Below, piece by piece: positions 45,987-54,029 of a stretch of DNA of 64,000 nt (position 1 is the first letter of the stretch; each line of letters opens with the position of its first letter). The notes under the pieces were generated by a model, which was not told where the DNA came from, ran no database searches, and saw only the letters and a program-made list of their open reading frames with translations. This DNA comes from Marichromatium bheemlicum (GTDB taxonomy: Bacteria > Pseudomonadota > Gammaproteobacteria > Chromatiales > Chromatiaceae), in assembly GCF_012276755.1 (NCBI RefSeq), contig NZ_JAAXKX010000007.1, positions 1 to 64,000 on the forward strand, written 5' to 3'. A program made the position numbers and the translations under genes.

Positions 45987-46655
45987 TCAGGCGCGCTGCG
46001 GCACGCGCTCGAGCTCGGCGAGCTGGCGCAGCGAGTGGCTGACCATCTTCAGCGGGATACCGAAGAACCAGATCGAGGCGATCAGCACCATCACCGGATC
46101 GGCGTAGCGGGCGAGGTGCGCCATCGGGGTCAGCTCGGTGAGCTTGGCGATGATGAAGCCGCACATCACCGCGCCGCTGATCACGGTGTCCATCAGCCAC
46201 TGTTTCTCCTCGGCGTTGATCAGCCCGGAGCCGAGCTGCTTGCGATGCTTGGTGATGTACCACCAGCTCAGGGTACAGCCGACCACGTTGATCAGGCCGA
46301 AGAGGATGGCCAGATCACCGTCGGTGTCACGGCCACCGTCGAGGATGGCGCGCACCGCGAGCACCAGTGACAGGGTGCAGAGCAGGATGATGACCGCGCC
46401 CTTGAAGAGGATCACCCGGTGTTCGATACGGGCCGCTGCCTGGGTGTTGAGCAGCCGTGATTGGCGATGGATGGCATAGAGGGCGAGCAATGACACCAGG
46501 GTCATGAACAGGCCGATGAGTGAATACAGGCCGTCGAAGATGACCACCATCGAGTTGATCCAGAGACCCCAGATCACTCCCATGATGGCGAAGGCGAGGG
46601 TAGACAACATCGAGAAGATCAGGATCTGACGTTCTCTCCGAGTCTGGGCGGACAT
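45987..46655 (-). CDS. Short cation-diffusion-facilitator-like membrane protein
   Basis: 222 residues from the ATG at 46655 (GAGG upstream). About six hydrophobic segments. The arrangement of helices and the acidic positions (VVIFDGLYSLIG early, KQWLMDTVISGAV and RYADPVMVLIAS later) recall CDF transporters. However it lacks the paired histidine of the usual HxxxD zinc site in the fifth helix (Gln there) and the whole C-terminal cytoplasmic domain, so metal specificity and even transport activity are open. Transcribed alone, 116 bases from the RDD gene. Confidence 0.6.
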   Translation of the reverse strand: MSAQTRRERQILIFSMLSTLAFAIMGVIWGLWINSMVVIFDGLYSLIGLFMTLVSLLALYAIHRQSRLLNTQAAARIEHRVILFKGAVIILLCTLSLVLAVRAILDGGRDTDGDLAILFGLINVVGCTLSWWYITKHRKQLGSGLINAEEKQWLMDTVISGAVMCGFIIAKLTELTPMAHLARYADPVMVLIASIWFFGIPLKMVSHSLRQLAELERVPQRA

Positions 46656-47440
46656 GATGACCTCAACAGAAAGATGATGCGTGTTTGGTAGGTAAAGCGC
46701 GCGCCGGTCTGGTCCGGGTGTGGAACCGTGCGGCACACGTCAGGGTGCGAGCCTGTCGGACGAGCGATGCGCGTTGCTGTCTCCATGCGATGGTCCGGTG
46801 TGGGTTGATACGCTGCCGCCGGCCTTGGGCGCGGCGTCGTTGTCATGGCCTCGGCACCGGTGGTCCGGGGCCACGGAATTCGGTCCTCGATACTTGCCGG
46901 TCGCGCCAGCGCGTGGACCCAGAGGTCCGCAACACCATGCGGGATCGGTGACGGACTGGGGCTGGGCGTCAATGACGCAGCGGCGCCGGTCGGAGGGCGG
47001 ACTGTCGGCGATGATCGAGGCGCACGCAGGCGCCCGGTCACCCAGGGACGGGAGAGGGCATCGGTGTCAGGTACCGATGGTGTCGGCGGGGCTGGAGACG
47101 CCGATCACGGGCTGGTGTGCTCGGGGGATCTGAGGGAGAAGCACACCAGTGCTTCCCGGGGTGCGCGCCATGTCCGCGCCAGGTGTCGGGCGGGCGGCTG
47201 ACCGCATGAGCTGAGGCGATGTATATGCTTGAGGCTGCTTGCGAGTTGGCGGGGTGGTACGCGACCACGCCCTGACCTCCCCTTCTGCGTAGCGTCGGCA
47301 AGATCGTGAAAGTGTGATTTATTCAAACACTTGTTCGATTGCTTTGCAAATCCGCCCTGGCCGTGATGCCGACGAACGGCCGGTGAGCCCCCCGGGTTTG
47401 GGGGCTTGATCATCGGTGTCAGCGCCAGAGACGGCGGGGC
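46656..47440. other. Gene-free region of about 785 bases
   Basis: No frame here has a credible start, ribosome site or family match. It holds several perfect inverted repeats: 47059-47065/47073-47079 (7 bp), 47112-47121/47140-47149 (10 bp, 18-base loop), 47359-47364/47376-47381 (6 bp) and 47386-47392/47400-47406 (7 bp). A local AT-rich patch at 47311-47350 has a promoter-like arrangement on the minus strand (TTGCAA, 17 bases, TTGAAT). It may hold an unrecognised RNA or a decayed gene. Confidence 0.4.
47112..47149. repeat. 10-bp perfect inverted repeat with C-rich loop
   Basis: CTGGTGTGCT and AGCACACCAG flank an 18-base loop. Read on the minus strand the loop is UCUCCCUCAGAUCCCCCG, pyrimidine-rich and able to pair with Shine-Dalgarno-like sequences. 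No U-run on either side. Confidence 0.45.
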
Positions 47441-48022
47441 TCAGCGATAGAGCGTGAGCGGGAAGTACTCGGTGATCAGGATCACCGGTCGCCGCGCGAT
47501 GATGATGCGGTAGGTGCGATAGACCGCGCTCGGCGTGGCGCCGTCCTCGACCAGGCCGACGTCGAGCACCTCACGATAGCTCTCCAGGCCGCTGTCGCGG
47601 ATCAGCACGCCGATACCGATCTCGCGATCGATCAGGCGCTGGCGAAAGTCGGCCGGGATCAGGTCGGTACGGATCAGCGAGAAGGCCTCGGCGAAGCTGC
47701 GGCCGCTGTCGTTGCCGCGCAGTCGTGCGTCGCGGACCAGGCAGCGCTCGCCAGCGCCGACGGCGATCCAGTCGACCGCGGCGGTGGCGTGCTCGAAGCG
47801 TTGCTCGACGGTGTCGACCGTCACCGGTTCCCAGAAGAAGGCCTCGAGGATCTTGGTGACGGTGCCGTCGGTGACCAGCAGGGCACGGAGGAAGGGAGGG
47901 AGTTCGGCGAGCGCGATCGAGGCACCGCTCGCCGCATGGAGCCGGCCGTCGCGCAGGAAGCCGTCGCAGCGGAAGTTCGATTGCGCCGGGGCCGGGTTGG
48001 GACGTCCATAGTAGCGATGCAT
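47441..48022 (-). CDS. DUF98 / chorismate pyruvate-lyase-like protein
   Basis: 193 residues from ATG 48022 (GAGGG upstream). The pattern LLVTDGTVTKILEAFF, AVGAGERCLVRDARLRGNDS, FAEAFSLIRTDLIPADFRQR and TYRIIIARRPVILITEYFPL follows the Mycobacterium Rv2949c-type chorismate pyruvate-lyase family as I recall it. Such enzymes release 4-hydroxybenzoate and pyruvate from chorismate. In this organism the product could feed ubiquinone synthesis in place of, or besides, UbiC. A monocistronic gene; the neighbours give no help. The family match is by memory of conserved segments, so the catalytic activity is inferred. Confidence 0.6.
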   Translation of the reverse strand: MHRYYGRPNPAPAQSNFRCDGFLRDGRLHAASGASIALAELPPFLRALLVTDGTVTKILEAFFWEPVTVDTVEQRFEHATAAVDWIAVGAGERCLVRDARLRGNDSGRSFAEAFSLIRTDLIPADFRQRLIDREIGIGVLIRDSGLESYREVLDVGLVEDGATPSAVYRTYRIIIARRPVILITEYFPLTLYR

Positions 48023-48408
48023 GCTGAGACCCTCAGCACGCCCGCCAGGTAAGGGCGGCGAGGGGGGATCGGGGTGCGGACATGGATACTTGCCTTGGGG
48101 TTCGGTTGTCAGGGTGTCGTCGCAGCGCTCGAGCGTCGCGGCGTGGTGACGGGAAAAATATCAGAACTTCGTCGCGCCGGGCTTGATGTTGGGTCACGCT
48201 TGACGCACTCTCAGTGCACGACGCCCGGTCGCCTCATGGTCGTGGCAGGATCGGGGGTCGACACACTGGACCTTGAGGGTCGGAGACCAAGACGTCACCT
48301 GCATCAGATCCACCCACGGCGGTGGTGGTGCGCGTGCGCGAGGGTCAGCCCCAGGTGAAATGTGTTATACCAACAAAGGCCTAGAGCCGATCAATGGAGA
48401 CATTACTA
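48023..48408. other. Divergent intergenic region before the Lpp-like gene
   Basis: 386 bases with no credible gene. Its right end carries the promoter for the Lpp-like gene; the left end should carry a promoter for the DUF98 gene, not recognised. Confidence 0.5.
48363..48371 (+). promoter_or_regulatory. Extended -10 promoter for the Lpp-like lipoprotein gene
   Basis: TGTTATACC is an extended -10 (TG-N-TATACC). The hexamer 17 bases upstream is a poor -35, as is common with extended -10 promoters. It lies 38 bases before the chosen start. Confidence 0.5.
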
Positions 48409-48606
48409 ATGACCAAGACCGTCAAGCTCGCTTCCCTGTCCGTTGCCGCCCTCCTCGGTGCATCGCTGCTCGGCGGTTGCGCGACCGACCAGACCGCTCG
48501 CGACATGGCTCAGCAGGCGCTCGACAGCGCCAACAGCGCCCAGGCCTGCTGTAACGCCAACACCGAGCGCCTGGATCGCATGTATCAGAAGATCATGGGT
48601 AAGTAA
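48409..48606 (+). CDS. Lpp/OprI-type alanine-zipper lipoprotein
   Basis: 65 residues from ATG 48409 (GGAG nine bases upstream; the ATG at 48394 overlaps that site). A signal peptide ends in a lipobox LLGG-Cys24, the lipidation site; residue +2 is Ala, so the lipoprotein should go to the outer membrane. The mature 42-residue helix has heptad Ala/Leu positions (MAQQALDSANSAQACCNANT) as in Lpp trimers. It ends in lysine (YQKIMGK), the residue that in Lpp is bound to peptidoglycan. Lpp/OprI proteins are the most abundant envelope proteins. Its 3' end overlaps the convergent L,D-transpeptidase gene by 22 bases. Confidence 0.85.
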   Translation: MTKTVKLASLSVAALLGASLLGGCATDQTARDMAQQALDSANSAQACCNANTERLDRMYQKIMGK

Positions 48607-49544
48607 GGCTCGTGATCTGAGCGTACCCGGTGTCCCACGACCAGTGGGACACCGGTGTTCTCGTCGATGGCGCGCTGGACCTCGTGCCAGTCGATCTTCA
48701 CCCCCTCGGTCTCGACGAGGGTCGCCGGGATCACCGCCCGGGCCGCTTGCCGTTTCTCCTCACGATCGATGTGGACCTCCAGATAGAGATCGTCACCGCG
48801 CCAGCCGAGCTTGTAGGGTTGGTCGACGATGGTCACCTGGGTACGTAGCTCGGTGAGCGAGAACAGTTCTTCGATCCCCTCCGGATAGAGTCGGATACAG
48901 CCCGCGCTGACCTCCATCCCCAGTCCCCAGGGTTTGCTGGTGCCGTGGATCAGATATTCCGGATCGCTCAACCGCATCGCGAACTGCCCCAGCGGATTGT
49001 CCGGACCGGGAGGCACTACCGCCGGGAGGATGTCGCCGTAGGCGGCATGGGCGGCGCGCACGCTCGGCCCCGGGGTCCAGCTCGGGTCGCGCTTCTTCTC
49101 GATGATGGTGAACGAGCCCAGCGGGGTGTCCATGCCCTCGCGCCCGACGCTGATGGCATAGGAGCGGACCTCCTCCGGGTCGTTCGGCGGGTAGAAATAG
49201 AGCCGCTTCTCCGGGCGGTTGATGACGATCCCCTGACGTGGTGCATCGGGTAGCACGTAGAAGGTCGGCACCATGACCTCGGTGCCTGCGCCCGGGACCC
49301 ACATGTCGACCTCGGGGTTGGCGCTGCGCATGTCCTCGAAGCCTTGGTTGTTCTGGCGGGCGACGTCGAGCAGGGTGTCGTCGGCGCGTGTGGCGAAGTA
49401 GAAGGGGAAGCCGATGACACTGTCGCCCGGGTGTTCGAGCCGATAGGTCTCGGCCGGTGCCTTGACCGTTGCCGCCAACGTCAGTGCGCCGAGCAGCGCG
49501 GCGCTCAGCGCCCGGTGGGCGTGGCGGAATCGCGGTTTCGTCAT
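48585..49544 (-). CDS. L,D-transpeptidase (ErfK/YbiS/YcfS type)
   Basis: 319 residues from ATG 49544; the longer open frame to 49940 carries no family sequence. Signal peptide (about 1-33), a LysM-like domain (DTLLDVARQNNQGFEDM, VWVP/VMVPT), then the YkuD catalytic domain: GTSKPWGLGMEVSAGCIRLY with the nucleophile Cys216 and HGTSKP histidine. This group attaches the C-terminal lysine of the Lpp lipoprotein to meso-diaminopimelate in peptidoglycan. Its gene is tail-to-tail with an Lpp-like gene, a strong contextual hint. A basic C-terminus follows. Confidence 0.93.
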   Translation of the reverse strand: MTKPRFRHAHRALSAALLGALTLAATVKAPAETYRLEHPGDSVIGFPFYFATRADDTLLDVARQNNQGFEDMRSANPEVDMWVPGAGTEVMVPTFYVLPDAPRQGIVINRPEKRLYFYPPNDPEEVRSYAISVGREGMDTPLGSFTIIEKKRDPSWTPGPSVRAAHAAYGDILPAVVPPGPDNPLGQFAMRLSDPEYLIHGTSKPWGLGMEVSAGCIRLYPEGIEELFSLTELRTQVTIVDQPYKLGWRGDDLYLEVHIDREEKRQAARAVIPATLVETEGVKIDWHEVQRAIDENTGVPLVVGHRVRSDHEPYLPMIF

Positions 49545-49893
49545 GACCTGTATGTACCTCTGTGTTCGCCCAAAATAGCCCTCGATCGATCGTTGACGGG
49601 TGCCTGGTGCCCGCTCTGAGGCGCGCATCCTCGGCCAGTCCGTCGGACTCTGCAAGCAGGCGCCGGGATGGTGGTGACCAGGCGTGCCTGGAATAAGATG
49701 GATTGCGCCGGGGCGGATTTCGAGCGCGGTGCGATCGTCTCTTCCGATCCTACGCCCCGGCGCTGGGTTCCGCGCCGTGCTGCGGAGGCATGACTGCGGT
49801 GCGGACGTGGTTCGGGTTATGCTTCGGTGATCGACCAGGCTCGATTGATTCGCAGTTGCAGCCAACACCGCCATCGACCCAGATCCATCATCC
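49545..49893. other. Divergent intergenic region before feoA
   Basis: 349 bases between the L,D-transpeptidase and feoA. I see no gene and no clear Fur box (GATAATGAT-type) despite the iron-uptake genes; promoters are not recognisable with confidence. Confidence 0.5.
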
Positions 49894-50163
49894 ATGCCGC
49901 ACACCGCCCCTCTCTCCCTCTCCGAACTCCCGCTCGACACCCCGGCGCGTATCGTCGAGATCCGTGGCGGGCATCACCTGACCCGTCGTCTGCTCGCCCT
50001 CGGGCTGCGCCAGGGTAGCGCCTTGAGCGTGGTGCAGCGGCGTGGACAGGGGCTGGTACTGGCCACGGGCAGCGGCCGTATCGCCATGGGGTTCGGGGTC
50101 GCCGAGAAGCTACGGGTGCGGCTCGAGCCCGAGGTCGGCACCACGGACGATGGTCGTGACTGA
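49894..50163 (+). CDS. feoA: Ferrous iron transport accessory protein FeoA
   Basis: 89-residue SH3-like protein supporting FeoB. Pattern LSLSELPLDTPARIVEIRGG, RRLLALGLRQGSALSVVQR and SGRIAMGFGVAEKLRVR fits the family. Located 48 bases before feoB, the standard pair. Confidence 0.92.
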   Translation: MPHTAPLSLSELPLDTPARIVEIRGGHHLTRRLLALGLRQGSALSVVQRRGQGLVLATGSGRIAMGFGVAEKLRVRLEPEVGTTDDGRD

Positions 50164-50211
50164 TCGGTCCGCCACCCAGCCAGCCCCCTCCCAACCCTCA
50201 GGACCGAAGCG

Positions 50212-52554
50212 ATGACGGCGACCAGCATCACCCATCACGACCAACGTCCAGCGCCACTCACCCTGGCCCTGGCCGGCAACCCCAATTGCGGCAAATCGGC
50301 GCTGTTCAATGCCTTGACCGGGATCCGCCAGACCACGGGCAACTGGCCCGGGGTCACGGTCGAGCGTAAGGAAGGGGCGCTCGATCTCGATGGTCGACGG
50401 CTGCGGGTGATCGATCTGCCGGGGATCTATTCGCTCGATGCCAGCTCGCTCGACGAGCGGGTCACGCGCGACTACCTGCTCGCGCGCGAGGCCGGGTTGA
50501 TCGTCAACGTGGTCGACGCCGCTAACCTCGAACGACACCTCTATCTCACCGTGCAGCTCCTGGAGATGGGGGTCGATCTGGTGGTGGCGCTCAACATGAT
50601 GGACGTGGCGCGCAAGCGTGGGGTGGAGGTCGATGTCGCCGCGCTCGCCACGGCTCTCGGTTGTCCGGTGGTGCCGGTGGTGGCGGTCACCCGCGAGGGG
50701 CTCACCGAGCTGCAGGCGCGGGTGCTGGCGGTGGCCGAGGGGCGTGAGCCGGGGGGGCACGCGCTGGCCCAGGGCGACTGTGTCGAGGAGGCGATCGAAC
50801 GCTTGGCGTCGACCTGCGATTCGGCGCAGCCGCGGGCCAATGCCCGCTGGCTCGCGCTCAAGTTGCTCGAGTCCGACCCCGAGGCCGAGCGCGTCGCGAC
50901 CCCTGAGACCCGTGCACTGGCGGTGCGGGCCCGTGCCGAGATCGCCGAACGTGTCGGCGACGAGGCCGATCTGCACATCGCCGACACCCGTTTCGGTCAT
51001 GCCCATGCGGTGGCGCAGCGGGTGGTGCGTCAGCGCGGCGCTGCGGGGCGCAATCTCTCCGACCGTATCGACCGGGTGGTGCTCAGCCGCGCCTTCGGTA
51101 TCCCGCTGTTCCTGCTGATGATCTATCTGATGTTCATGTTCACCATGAACGTCGGGGGCGCCTTCATCGACTTCTTCGACCTCGCCGGGGGCGCGCTCTT
51201 CGTCGACGGCACCGCCGCGCTGCTCGGCGCGCTCGGTGCCCCGGCCTGGCTCGAGTTGGTGCTCGCCCAGGGCATCGGCGGCGGGCTGCAGGTGGTCGGC
51301 ACCTTCATCCCCATCATCGCCAGCCTCTACATCGTGCTCTCGATCCTCGAGGACTCGGGCTACATGGCGCGCGCGGCCTTCGTGATGGATCGCTTCATGC
51401 GCTCGATCGGGCTGCCGGGCAAGGCCTTCGTGCCGTTGATCGTCGGCTTCGGTTGTAACGTCCCGGCAGTGATGGCCACCCGCACCCTGGAGCACGAGCG
51501 CGAGCGCAAGCTCACCATCCTGATGAACCCCTTCATGTCGTGCGGCGCGCGGTTGCCGGTCTATGCGCTGTTCGCCGCCGCCTTCTTCCCGCATTCGGGG
51601 CAGAATCTGGTGTTCGCGCTCTATCTCATCGGCATCGCCGCGGCGGTACTCAGCGGCCTGGCGATGAAGCACAGCCTGTTGCGCGGCGACAGTGCGGGGC
51701 TGCTGATGGAGCTGCCGCCCTACCACCTGCCGACCCTGCGCGGGGTGGCGCTGCGTACCTGGGACCGGGTACGACTGTTTCTGCGCGGGGCGGGCAAGGT
51801 GATCGTGCTGATGGTGCTGGCGCTCAACCTGCTCTCGAGCGTCGGCAGCGACGGCAGCCTCGGCAACGAGGACAGTGATCACTCGGTGCTCGCCGCCGCC
51901 AGCCGTGCCGCCACCCCGCTGTTCGCGCCGCTGGGGATCGAGGAGGACAACTGGCCGGCGGTGCTCGGGGTGATCTCCGGGGTGCTCGCCAAGGAGGTGA
52001 TCGTCGGCACCCTCGACTCGCTCTATGGCCGGCTCGCCGAGGAGGAGGGAGGGGGAACGACGGCGGACGACGAGGCGTTCGCGCTCGGCCCGCGGCTCGG
52101 CGAGGCGCTGGCCACCATCGGCGACAACCTCGGCGCGCTCGGCGCGCGGGTGCTCGACCCGCTCGGGCTCGACGTCGGTGAGATCGCCGACAGCGCCGAG
52201 GCGGCCGCCACCCAGGGGGTCCGGGATGCGACCTTCGGGGCCATGATCGAGCGCTTCGACGGCCAGGCCGGGGCCTTCGCCTATCTGCTGTTCGTGCTGC
52301 TCTACTTCCCCTGTGTCGCCACCATCGGCGCCATCGTGCGTGAGGCCGGGGCGCGTTGGGCGGTCTTCGTCGCCGCCTGGACCACCGGCGTCGCCTATCT
52401 GGTCGCCGTGGTCTTCTATCAGGCCGCGACCTTCACCCGCGATCCGCTCGGCGCCGGGCTGTGGATCGGCGGCGGGCTGGCGGTCCTGGTGGCGGTATTG
52501 CTGGGGTTGCGGCGCTGGGCGGGCGTCAGTCGGCGAGCTGACGTGGCCGGGTGA
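50212..52554 (+). CDS. feoB: Ferrous iron transport protein B
   Basis: 780 residues. N-terminal G domain with GNPNCGKSALFNALTG (G1), WPGVTVERKEG, DLPGIYSLD (G3) and NMMD (G4); a helical GDI-like segment; then Gate domains in about eight membrane helices (GFGCNVPAVMATRTLEHERE is a typical core). FeoB imports Fe(II) under anoxic or microoxic conditions, fitting the anaerobic lifestyle suggested by the neighbours. No feoC follows. The stop overlaps sixA tail-to-tail. Confidence 0.96.
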   Translation: MTATSITHHDQRPAPLTLALAGNPNCGKSALFNALTGIRQTTGNWPGVTVERKEGALDLDGRRLRVIDLPGIYSLDASSLDERVTRDYLLAREAGLIVNVVDAANLERHLYLTVQLLEMGVDLVVALNMMDVARKRGVEVDVAALATALGCPVVPVVAVTREGLTELQARVLAVAEGREPGGHALAQGDCVEEAIERLASTCDSAQPRANARWLALKLLESDPEAERVATPETRALAVRARAEIAERVGDEADLHIADTRFGHAHAVAQRVVRQRGAAGRNLSDRIDRVVLSRAFGIPLFLLMIYLMFMFTMNVGGAFIDFFDLAGGALFVDGTAALLGALGAPAWLELVLAQGIGGGLQVVGTFIPIIASLYIVLSILEDSGYMARAAFVMDRFMRSIGLPGKAFVPLIVGFGCNVPAVMATRTLEHERERKLTILMNPFMSCGARLPVYALFAAAFFPHSGQNLVFALYLIGIAAAVLSGLAMKHSLLRGDSAGLLMELPPYHLPTLRGVALRTWDRVRLFLRGAGKVIVLMVLALNLLSSVGSDGSLGNEDSDHSVLAAASRAATPLFAPLGIEEDNWPAVLGVISGVLAKEVIVGTLDSLYGRLAEEEGGGTTADDEAFALGPRLGEALATIGDNLGALGARVLDPLGLDVGEIADSAEAAATQGVRDATFGAMIERFDGQAGAFAYLLFVLLYFPCVATIGAIVREAGARWAVFVAAWTTGVAYLVAVVFYQAATFTRDPLGAGLWIGGGLAVLVAVLLGLRRWAGVSRRADVAG

Positions 52555-53065
52555 GCGCGAGCAGGTGGGCGCAGCCGGGTTCGAGCACGCTCCAGTCCGC
52601 TGGCATCTCCAGTCGCGCGACCGCTGCAGTGGGCAGCAGTTTGGCCTTCTCCGGTGGCTCGAGGTCGTCGCCGGCGAGATACCGCAGCAGTTGCTCCAGC
52701 CCGGGATTGTGGCCGACCAGCAGGACCGTGTTGGCCGGTTGCGGACATCGCGCCAGGGTCTCGAGCAGGGTGTTGAGCCCGGCCTCGTAGACCTCTGGTG
52801 CCCAGCGGATGCATCGCCTGTCGAGGTCGAGGCACCTGCAGACCAAGAGCGCGGTCTGGCGCGCGCGCTCGGCCGGCGAGCTGATGATCTGGTCGGGGAC
52901 CAGGCCCTCGCGGTAGAGCCAGGCGCCGATCCGCGGCGCGTCGCGGCGGCCACGCTTGGCGAGCGGGCGGGCGAAGTCGGTGGCGGTGCCGCTGTCCCAA
53001 TCGGACTTGGCGTGGCGGAGGATCAGCAGTTCTCGCTGGGTGCGGAAGGGATCTGGATAGCTCAA
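52526..53065 (-). CDS. sixA: Phosphohistidine phosphatase SixA-type
   Basis: 179 residues. Small histidine phosphatase family: LLILRHAKSDWDSG holds the catalytic RHxxS-type motif and VLLVGHNPGLEQLLRYLAGD the second histidine. SixA removes phosphate from histidine phosphotransfer proteins such as the PTS protein NPr. The start is a TTG at 53065 with a weak ribosome site, chosen because no ATG fits; the true start may be closer to RELLILRH. Tail overlaps feoB by 29 bases. Confidence 0.85.
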   Translation of the reverse strand: MSYPDPFRTQRELLILRHAKSDWDSGTATDFARPLAKRGRRDAPRIGAWLYREGLVPDQIISSPAERARQTALLVCRCLDLDRRCIRWAPEVYEAGLNTLLETLARCPQPANTVLLVGHNPGLEQLLRYLAGDDLEPPEKAKLLPTAAVARLEMPADWSVLEPGCAHLLALTRPRQLAD

Positions 53066-53153
53066 GCCGGGATCCAGGCCAGGCGACGATGACTTGGACG
53101 CACTTTTAACACAGTCGTCATCTCGGCGACAGTGCCGTCACGCTGCGCCGGGA

Positions 53154-54029
53154 TCAGTGGAGTTCGGCGAGCAGCCGCTCGATCATTCCCTGGGCCTGCT
53201 GGCGATAACCGCCGCCGAACAGGTTGAGGTGGTTGAGGACGTGGTAGAGGTTGTAGAGGGTCTTGCGCACCCCGTAGCCGGGCGCCAGTGGCCAGGCCTC
53301 GCGATAGGCGGCGTGAAAGGCCGGGCCGAAGCCGCCGAACAGCTCGGTCATCGCCAGGTCGGTCTCGCGGTCGCCGTGATAGACGGCAGGGTCGAAGATC
53401 ACCGGGGCGCCGTCGGCGGTAGCGCCGATGTTGCCCCCCCAGAGATCGCCGTGCAGCAGCGAGGGCATCGGGGTGTGATCGAGCAGGGCGTCGAGCCCGA
53501 GTAGCAGGCGCTCACCGGAGCGTTGCAGCGCGCCACCGTGCCCTTGGGCGGCGGCCAGCTCGAGCTGTGGGCGCAGTCGTCGTTCACGCCAGAATTCGGC
53601 CCAGTCGGCGCAGGGGGTGTTGTGCTGCGGGGTCGAGCCGATGGTGTTGTCGCGGTGCCAACCGTGCCGTGCGGCCGTGGTGTGGTGCAGCGCCGCCAGC
53701 TCGCGGGCGGCGCGTACCGGATCGAGACGCCCGACGAGGGTGAGGTGCTCCATCGCCAGGAAGCTGTGGCCGTCGACCAGGCCGGTGCAGATCGGGCGCG
53801 GTACCCGGATTGCCGCGGCGGCGGCCAGCGCGGTGAGGCCCTCGGCCTCGGCCTCGAACATCGTCAGGCGCTCGGGGGTGTTGAGCTTGACGAAATAGCC
53901 GCGCTCCGGAGCCTCCAATACCAGGGCCTGGTTGATGCAGCCGCCATGCATGGAGTGGCTGCGCTCGGGATGGAAGGGGCTGGCGGTGGCGGCGCTGATC
54001 CGGGCGGCGAGCGCGGTCTCCAGGCTCAC
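53154..54029 (-). CDS. Fructosamine kinase family protein
   Basis: 291 residues from a GTG (54029) with GAGGGAG upstream, overlapping the HNH stop as GTGA, hence translationally coupled. Aminoglycoside-kinase-like fold: VKLNTPERLTMFEAEAEGL, EHLTLVGRLD, catalytic LLHGDLWGGN (191-200) and VIFDPAVYHGDRETDLAMTE as the metal site. The family phosphorylates glycated amines (ketosamines/ribulosamines), starting repair of glycation damage. Common in gammaproteobacteria. Confidence 0.9.
   Translation of the reverse strand: MSLETALAARISAATASPFHPERSHSMHGGCINQALVLEAPERGYFVKLNTPERLTMFEAEAEGLTALAAAAAIRVPRPICTGLVDGHSFLAMEHLTLVGRLDPVRAARELAALHHTTAARHGWHRDNTIGSTPQHNTPCADWAEFWRERRLRPQLELAAAQGHGGALQRSGERLLLGLDALLDHTPMPSLLHGDLWGGNIGATADGAPVIFDPAVYHGDRETDLAMTELFGGFGPAFHAAYREAWPLAPGYGVRKTLYNLYHVLNHLNLFGGGYRQQAQGMIERLLAELH

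Noticed and set aside
49545-49893. Fur box upstream of feoA
   Set aside because: No GATAATGAT-type repeat found in the divergent region; iron control cannot be supported by eye.
50110-52953. 947-codon open frame antisense to feoB, and similar long frames antisense to speA, atpA and mnmG
   Set aside because: High-GC coding produces long open frames on the opposite strand. These have skewed, low-complexity composition, no family match, and lie over clear genes.
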